Shown here piece after piece: positions 52,802 to 64,000 of a stretch of DNA of 64,000 nt. Each line of letters begins with the position of its first letter. Position 1 is the first letter of the stretch. Below the pieces are notes generated by a model that was given only the letters and a program-made list of their open reading frames with translations, was not told the DNA's origin and did not search any database. Origin of the DNA: Oscheius tipulae (lineage: Eukaryota > Nematoda > Chromadorea > Rhabditida > Rhabditidae); assembly GCA_037178975.1 (NCBI GenBank), contig JASJZH010000001.1:4154001-4218000 (forward strand), read 5' to 3'. Made by a program: the position numbers and the translations under genes.

Positions 52802-54683
52802 CTCCTTTACTCTTCTCCAAATCTTCTTGGACCAATCCCAGTGCCATTCTCGTCCCTTGCCCCTGTACCTCTTCTGTCTGTCTGTACTTACTCCTCCTCC
52901 TATCGAGGGCCTGAGAATTAAGGGTAGCGACCCTCGTTGTCGCCTAAAAATGTCCATGAGCTATCCCCCTTTCAGAGTTCTTTAAAATTTAAGCCGTGAT
53001 ACTGTTTCTCTCAAATTAAATATTTTCTCTCACAAAGGCCATTGGGGCGCCGAGTTACGAGCCTCGTCGAGGGACTCCTTCTCATCTGCATAACAGCTTC
53101 GAGGCTACGGTATAGCGCGACTGTATGGGCATTCGAATGGGTCAATTGTTTCCGTGAAATCGAGCTGTCAGTCATCTATTTCAGCCAGGATGATGATGCT
53201 ACCCGCTGCGGGCCACCTGCGGTCAAAGAGGCGAGAATAGGGCTCGCGTTCCAGAACAATTGGCTAGGTTTCTTCGTTATGGGACCCAAGCATTGACAAA
53301 AGTAAGCAGTTAAAACTGAACTTACAGTTTTGACTCTTCACGCCGTTTTAGCTGAGTATTCAATGGTATGTCCCGAAAACGTCTTCTACTGTATACCATC
53401 GGCTGGCGGTAAAATAAAGGAACCATGGCTGACTATCTAATACTAGAAGGTTCGTGTTTCTCTCAAATTGCAAATTTGGTGCCCAATTGAAAAGCAACGA
53501 GTAGCATTTGCATGCGAAAGTTCTTCAGTCTGGCAGCGGTCTCGGTCTGTTGTGCTTCATTCTCTTTCTCTCTGTTCCAGCCACCTGCACTTTGTCTTAT
53601 AATCCAGCACTCGACCTTGTCCGTCTGTCTTTTCATCAGCTGTCCCGTCAATCATATCGGGTCTTCCTTCTGTGTGTGCACTGTCTCCCATATTAGTCTG
53701 TTACGCAACCGGAGGGAGCAGAGAGAGAGAGAGTTTCGAATCATCCTATGACTCATCCTCATTAGAGGAACGGTTCCCACGGTCTTCTTTCAACTTTTCC
53801 CGACAACTATGAGCAAACTATGTGACTTTTTGCCAGATACAAGTCAGCCGCTCTCCCAGCTACCGTAATCGCGCACGTGACCACTCCTATTTGATCAGCC
53901 CGCTAATTTATATTCATAAGGGATCGCTGCACGGGAGCGACATCATCACACCTTTAGGACAGGAGGGGATCAGCGGGAGTACTGTAGGGGAGGAGATATA
54001 CTTTGTTTAAAATACAGTAAGATGAATAGTGGTTACCTTCAAATACTGTGTATTCAAACCCATTCAAAAGTCGTTAAAAATCGAAGATTTTCTGAAAAAC
54101 GAAGACAGCAGAGCCGCCAGTGTTCAGCTAGTTTGTAGCGTTCGTCGAAATAGTTCGTGAGCGTGCTTTTTTCGAAGCATAGGCAATAGAGCATATCCAG
54201 TGACAAGTTCTGACTCCATCCACCCTGTCGGCACGCCACAAAGGGCATAAAAGAGCCCACAGCCCCATTTTTATCCTAGAGAATGGATTGTGCGTAGGAA
54301 TCTCATCTTCCCCTTGATGGAGCGTCTATGACCATCGTCCTCCAGGGGTGTTGACTCTCCGAGGCCTCCCGTGGAGCTACTCGCAACACGCATCTTTTAT
54401 TGTAGCCGCGGAACCTTAGACACTTTATTTCCAGACATAAAATTAGCATTTTCCCGAAACGATAGAGGTCAGGAGTCTGCTAAGAGAGATAGGGTCACAA
54501 TTGAACAGGAAGGGCGGTTCACAGAGCTGTAATGATAGAGGATTAAGGGTGTGGAGGGGCTGCTGTACCGAAAAGGGTCGAAAAGTCACTAATACCCTCT
54601 TCACCTTCGCGAGCAAGAGACAATAGAAGCCGATGGAGAACCATAGGAATGGGGAAAACTCATAAAATGACAACGTAAGGATT
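52802..54683. other. Gap between the POU gene and CDC5L (convergent 3' ends)
   Basis: Nearly 1.9 kb between convergent genes. It contains only short ORFs without domains and a GAGAGAGAGAGAG run near 53728. No RNA gene or mobile element was recognised. Confidence 0.5.
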
Positions 54684-59612
<4,929 letters not shown>

Positions 59613-61720
59613 TCAATCAAAAACATTGGAATTGGAGTACATCTCCTTCTCAACGGCCTTGCGAGCATTCTGGCTAATGGCGAGTTTGTTCTCGAAGCCG
59701 TTCGACCGATCCACACCGTCCCATCGGTATCCGGGTCGAATTCCGTATCGATTTGGTGGGTAGGGCCGATCGTAGGTGGGGTAAACTGAACAAATTTTGT
59801 GGATTCGAGGTGAGAAATATCTCACCTAAATCTCCTCTATCAATGGCCTCCTCGCGATTCTTGCGTTTGATCAGCGAAGCCATTGGATCGGCCTCATGTA
59901 TTCGCTCTTTCAAGTACAGGTTCATGTCGACATCCTCCGCTGTTCGTGTCATCGGCCCGGCCACAACTCGGGCCATTTCGTCCAGTTGTTCTTGCTTCTA
60001 CAAGTGTTCTTTTTTTCGAATGAATTAAACTCGAAACTCACATCCTTGAGCTGTTTCACACCCCTATTCCAATCTTTGTACTTTTCGGCAAGTTCAGCCT
60101 GCTTCTTGGCCTCGCGCTCCTTTTTTTCTACATCCTCCGGATTCTCCTTCCGTCCTCGTTTGACCTGTTTCTCTCGAACTCTTGTCTCGGCATTTCGACC
60201 ACTGACGGAAGTGTCCAATTCTTCGAACATCTGGAAAAAGGAGAGGGGGTATGATAGCATAAAAAGACAGGGTACCTTAGCTTCTCGTGCTCTCAGCCGA
60301 TCAGACTCGTCTCGTAGATCCTTGGCGCTCTGGAGACCAGCGATTTTTCCGTCCAACGTCTTCTGCTTGCCCTCGACAGTAGGAGAAGCAACTTTCCGTG
60401 CCGGCGACTGGTCGGAATCGCGTCTTGTCCTGGCTCGAGGCGGGGACTGATCTGGAACCTGCGTTTAGAGAGACGTATGAGAATAATTACTACCTGAATT
60501 TCTACGCTGTCGTCTTCGTGGTGGAGACTCATCAGAATCGTGGCGTCTTCTTCTAGGCGGGGAAACATGTTGTTGCCGTCGTCTCGGTGGAGACTGATCA
60601 TCCGAATCGTGCCTTTTCCTGCGCGGAGGTGACCTATCTGGAGTGTCGTGCCGTTTCTTCCGCGGCGGTGAATTGTCTGGAAACACCAATTTTTTTAGAG
60701 ACTTGTTCTTTCAAATTCTTGTTCCTTCAGTGGTAGAAAAAAGTGTTGACATAGAATGTCAGTTTATACCTCTCGGATAAACTTTTGCAAGATTTCAAAA
60801 AGTTTTGTCATCGCTACTTCGTCTTTATCGGATCCTACAAATTCCTGAACATTCCACATAGCAAATGATCGAATTGACCGACTGACATGGGTAGAACAGA
60901 TAATGAAGAGTCAGCAGCTGGAACTGACATAAATCGGCTACAGCAAAAGAAGCCTCTATATGGTTTAAAAAAGAACTGACCAGAATCATGACGTCTCCGT
61001 CTTGGAGGAGATCTGTAATCCTTGTGCCGTCTAACCGGAGAAGAATGTCTTCCGCGAGCCGGCGACTGATCTAAACCAAATATTTAGATTATTCCATCAT
61101 AAAATTAACCTGAATCTGAATCGTGCCTCGTCCGTCGCTCGTGTTTTGGCGAACTTTGCGGGTCATGTCGTAGACGTTTTTGAGTTGTTGTTTCTAAAAG
61201 CACTGTGCTGAAACAACGAGTATGTGTTTACCTGAACTAGATATTGTGGCCAACGACATCTGGAACTTGCTCTCTGTCGTCGGAACCTCTATTTCCTCCT
61301 TGATTTTTTGATCGTCATCGTCCACGGGCTCAGTCTTTATTTCTGTCCCTGACACTAACTTATTTTAGAACAAGGAAAGTCTTACCAATGGATGTAAAAG
61401 TTGATTTGAAGGCTCCTTTCATCCCTCCCGACTTGGCCTTGTTGCGAATTTCCTCGTTCAGCATTCGAATTTCCATCCCGTCGTCTCCGGATTCGTCATC
61501 GTCGTCGAGCTCATTTGCAGCTGCCACTGGAGCAAAGGCATCAATTTCAACGATTCTCATGCTAAGTTATACATTTTATAAGAAGGAAAAAAAAGCAGTC
61601 TTACCCAGAAAGTTGCTTCTTTGGAATAGACTCTTTTTCCTTCTTTCTCCTTTTCTTCTTTTCGTCCACTCCGCCAGACTTGTACTTTTTGAGGTAGTCT
61701 GCCTTGGATAGCGACGTCAT
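59613..61720 (-). CDS. BUD13: BUD13 homologue, RES complex splicing factor
   Basis: Starts [17 protein letters not shown] (61720), the conserved BUD13 N-terminus; an acidic region follows. The middle holds several (R)RRxRHDSDxSPP units ([47 protein letters not shown]), partly one unit per small exon. The conserved C-terminal part is [51 protein letters not shown], then [20 protein letters not shown] and GFENKL, the BUD13 signature, to the stop at 59613-59615. BUD13 works with SNU17 and PML1 in the retention and splicing complex of the activated spliceosome. It lies just upstream of CDC5L on the same strand. Confidence 0.94.
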
Positions 61721-63143
61721 TCTGGAAGAAAACAATGAGCTCGAAAAAAAAACATGAAAGATGTAAGAGGGAATAAGTGAAAAGTCCAACTTTCGAATTT
61801 GCGATACGCGAACACACATTTTTGCTGATTACAGTAACTCGAAATTCTTTTTTACGGTTCCTAGCAAGTATGTATTTGCGCAAAACCAGGTAGCCGAAAA
61901 TGAAGAGAAAAGTAATAAGTAAAAGGAGAAGTTGTCGTTTCTTCATTGTTTTTGCAGTGCCAAATTGACTTATAGCAGGTCTACATTACTGGAACAGAAG
62001 CTCATGTCTCTTGCTAGTTTTCAAAAAGTTGTATCATTCGATATTTTCCCCTTGTTCTCTTCATATTTATGCCATTTTCTTGTAAACCTATCAAGTACCT
62101 CTTCTGTAACAAAAAAAAAATTAACATCATACAGACGATTAGTCATTACATTTAGCTCGTTACGCATAGATGCAATCCTTTCTTTCTCATCTTCTAGTGA
62201 AAACTTGCTCATAAAACATTTTAAATTTTCTCCCCCAGGGGAGAGACGAGTTTTCAAGGGCGCGACACCAAGTATAGGTGGCGGCGGCAAGATCAAAGAA
62301 AAGCGCTATCAGCTGCGGTTCCTTTCAAAACGAGGCCTCGATGCCTCTAATGACAAATGATTGTCTTATTGATTCACTATTCTCAGGGAGAAGCAGTCAT
62401 TCTCACTATATGGACCTCGTAACTTGGTCAATTTATCACTGCGGCCGAGAGAGGGTACCCAGCACCTGTCCCTCTCCCAACCAATCGTGCTTGCTCCTCT
62501 TTCTCTCGCTCTTCCTCGATAGATCTTCTAGCCCATCTGGCTGACCATCTATCACCGCCAGTCGTCTCTCACCCCCATTTAGAGACTCCTTGTCATTTGC
62601 TCGTGTTCTCACTCTCCAGCAGACATATTGTCCTCGAGAGCGTTCCTCGAGTCATTATTTGTCTTGTGCTAAAGCCTCGTTGGAGGTCTTAAGCCCCATG
62701 TAGCCGGAGAATGCAAAGGCACACACAATGTGAGAGCCGTCTGTTTTGGCGCCTACCACCGAGACCAGATGTCTTGCTTTATGCTGTCAATAATCTGTCT
62801 CGTCTCCTAAAGAGATGCTTCAAAGACGACCGCTCTCTGATATCTTCCTCTCGATAACAGCCATGGGGCAAAACAGCACCGCTTCCGCTCGCTCTCTTTT
62901 TGACACAAAAAAACGTAAAAGTACCTCGGGATACTGACACCCGCTAATTATCCTCCCTTTGTCTTGGCATCCCCTTCGCGTTTCGGCTCTTTTGATGTTC
63001 AAACGAGGCGCCAGCTTCTTTTTGCCGAGACCATTTTCACTCCCACACAGCTGTGGTCATTTCTCTTTATCAGCTTCCTGGCATTTACCTTCACTAACTC
63101 ACTTTCTTCTAGGGCCAACTCTGAAGGTTTTTTTTTCCGAAAA
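61721..63143. other. Intergenic region between BUD13 (-) and the Axin-like gene (+)
   Basis: About 1.4 kb. A minus ORF begins at 61946 with a strongly hydrophobic run (LLLLLITFLFIFGYLVL), but it overlaps the BUD13 leader. A better minus ORF is listed separately (62021-62296). The rest looks like promoter DNA. An acceptor TTCTTCTAG at about 63112 precedes the Axin-like ATG. Confidence 0.45.
62021..62296 (-). CDS. Possible small protein upstream of BUD13
   Basis: A 91-codon ORF from MILPPPPILGVAPL to NDTTF. The second half (EDEKERIASMRNELNVMTNR, then EEVLDRFTRKWHKYEENKGK) reads like a charged helical protein, not a random frame. A short GTTAATTTT...TTACAG in the middle could be a 22-base intron or just coding. 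No family recognised; it may be a leader gene or a fragment. Confidence 0.3.
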   Translation of the reverse strand: MILPPPPILGVAPLKTRLSPGGENLKCFMSKFSLEDEKERIASMRNELNVMTNRLYDVNFFFVTEEVLDRFTRKWHKYEENKGKISNDTTF

Positions 63144-64000
63144 ATGCTGAGTAGGTTCGAAACGGACGTGGAGGTGATTCTCGGCGATGGAATAGCTCTG
63201 GAATATTTTAAGGAATGGATCCGTTTAGTGAGTTTTAGTTTCAGGGATATAAAAACGTTTGTATTGTTTTTTTTTGTTGTAGGCACATAATTTAATGAAC
63301 AGGTAAGTAGAAATCACAGGCAGCGTCGCAAACTGCATAATATCCTAATTTTCGTCGACTCTAGGAGACTATAAAAAGAGATTTAGGATCTGACCCGTGA
63401 AGAAGAAGCAATCGATTTGTACTTTGCCTTGAAAGGTTTCAAGAATTATTTGCGATATTCCGATGCGGCTCTCCGAGCACAAACGATCCATCGGAAGCTC
63501 ATAAGGTGAGTTCAGACCCCGACTAATCGAATAATGATCTTCAGTCTGAAAAGCGGCACTTGTGATTTTCTTCCCAGAGAGTCTCGCCAAGAAATGTCGA
63601 ATCGAATTCACGGGCTCAAGCCCAACCAGCCGATTCAGCCAACACTTTTTGACCCCGTTTGGCTGCCCCTCTTGGAAATTCTCAAGTCTTGGCATGCGCA
63701 CTTCGTCTGCTCAGAGCCCTTCAACCGGCTGATGGATGAGGGCAGGGAGGAATACCAGGAGGTCATGCCGCTAGCTCCTCCAGAAACGATGCGACGACAG
63801 AAAAAGTCCAGACATTTTTGTGAAGCATCCACTAGTAGACCCCTGGAAGACAAAGTAAAAAATGCTCGGACAAATTCCAATATATTTTGTAGAAAAATGA
63901 CATTCCTTATCGACATGAGAAGACCGAGGAACGAAACAGATTTGCCAGGGAGCTGTCCTTGGAGCTGCAGAGGATATGCGATGAGATTGCTAGACATGGA
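63144..64000 (+). CDS. Axin/PRY-1-like RGS-domain scaffold, 5' part (runs off the window)
   Basis: Exons 63144-63227, 63387-63505, 63545-63854 and 63893 to the window end stay in frame. The protein begins with an RGS-type domain: EVILGDGIALEYFKEWIRL, EAIDLYFALKGFKNYL, LRAQTIHRKLI and TLFDPVWLPLLEILKSWH. Axin RGS domains bind APC. About 30 residues later comes KNDIPYRHEKTEERNRFARE, then LSLELQRICDEIARHG, resembling the segment after the RGS in Axin (PY...FAEELIHRLE) that leads to the beta-catenin site. No DIX domain is visible because the gene is cut. A short piece 63283-63302 has splice-like ends but breaks the frame. Nematode PRY-1/AXL-1 are the best fit; a general RGS protein is the alternative. 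Confidence 0.66.

Noticed and set aside
61557-61946. Minus ORF with a strong hydrophobic start (LLLLLITFLFIFGYLVL) as a separate membrane protein
   Set aside because: It runs out of frame through the BUD13 first exon and has no clean end or splice signals before it.
63283-63302. 20-base micro-exon in the Axin-like gene
   Set aside because: Good splice-like ends, but inclusion breaks the frame into the next exon; skipping it gives a continuous RGS domain.

Overview
The window is compact animal nuclear DNA, most probably from a nematode. Genes on both strands are cut by many very short introns (mostly 33-45 bases), with GT...TTTTCAG-type ends. A splice-acceptor-like sequence often sits just upstream of the first ATG (for example at 991 and 9423), as expected where a spliced leader is trans-spliced. 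Gene content supports a nematode: an UNC-87 protein with seven calponin-like repeats, a CEH-6-type class III POU factor, an F-box protein, and an Axin/PRY-1-like gene. From memory, several neighbours (rps-26, uev-1, hinf-1, a zeta-crystallin gene, a class C GPCR) lie together on C. elegans chromosome I (cosmid F39B2). ceh-6, unc-87, pry-1 and the CDC5L gene are on the same chromosome. The window therefore looks like a conserved piece of that chromosome. No prokaryotic feature, CRISPR array or virus was seen.

Layout. 1-8.6 kb: TMEM107 (-), RPS26 (+), a GPR158/GPR179-like class C GPCR (-), and a zeta-crystallin-type quinone reductase (-). A 403-bp fold-back MITE with 8-bp target duplications follows at 8603-9005. 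9.4-21.6 kb: five genes in a row on the plus strand: UBE2V, BRWD/PHIP, HINFP, MRPS27 and BORCS8. Gaps are 293, 229 and 106 bases, then 820, the last holding a tiny pogo/mariner-like MITE. This is a candidate operon. 21.7-28.3 kb (-): a fatty-acid-binding protein, an F-box protein, and UNC-87. 28.3-30.6 kb has no gene I can support. 30.6-33.3 kb (+): a coiled-coil protein and a less certain small gene. 33.3-46.6 kb (-): a multipass membrane protein, WDR47/nemitin, BDP1 (TFIIIB) and ANKFY1 (Rabankyrin-5). 46.9-47.5 kb (-): a one-CUB-domain secreted protein. 49.8-52.8 kb (+): the POU gene. 54.7-61.7 kb (-): the splicing factors CDC5L and BUD13. 63.1 kb to the end (+): the 5' part of an Axin-like gene.

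Many of the genes are cellular housekeeping: ribosomes, splicing (CDC5L in the NTC, BUD13 in RES), Pol III initiation (BDP1), chromatin reading (BRWD), histone-gene transcription (HINFP), K63-ubiquitin signalling (UBE2V), lysosome and endosome traffic (BORCS8, ANKFY1). Others are muscle (UNC-87) or developmental (POU, Axin) genes.

The most unusual signals lie outside the exons. Five degenerate tRNA-like modules, with A-box- and/or B-box-like motifs, all sit inside introns of five different genes, and those introns are longer than the usual ~40 bases. A ~40-bp dispersed repeat occurs in four non-coding places. Two clean palindromic MITEs are present. Two introns appear to use GC-AG ends. Exon models were made by eye. 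For ten genes with a complete coding region the summed exon lengths divide by three, which supports the models but does not prove them.
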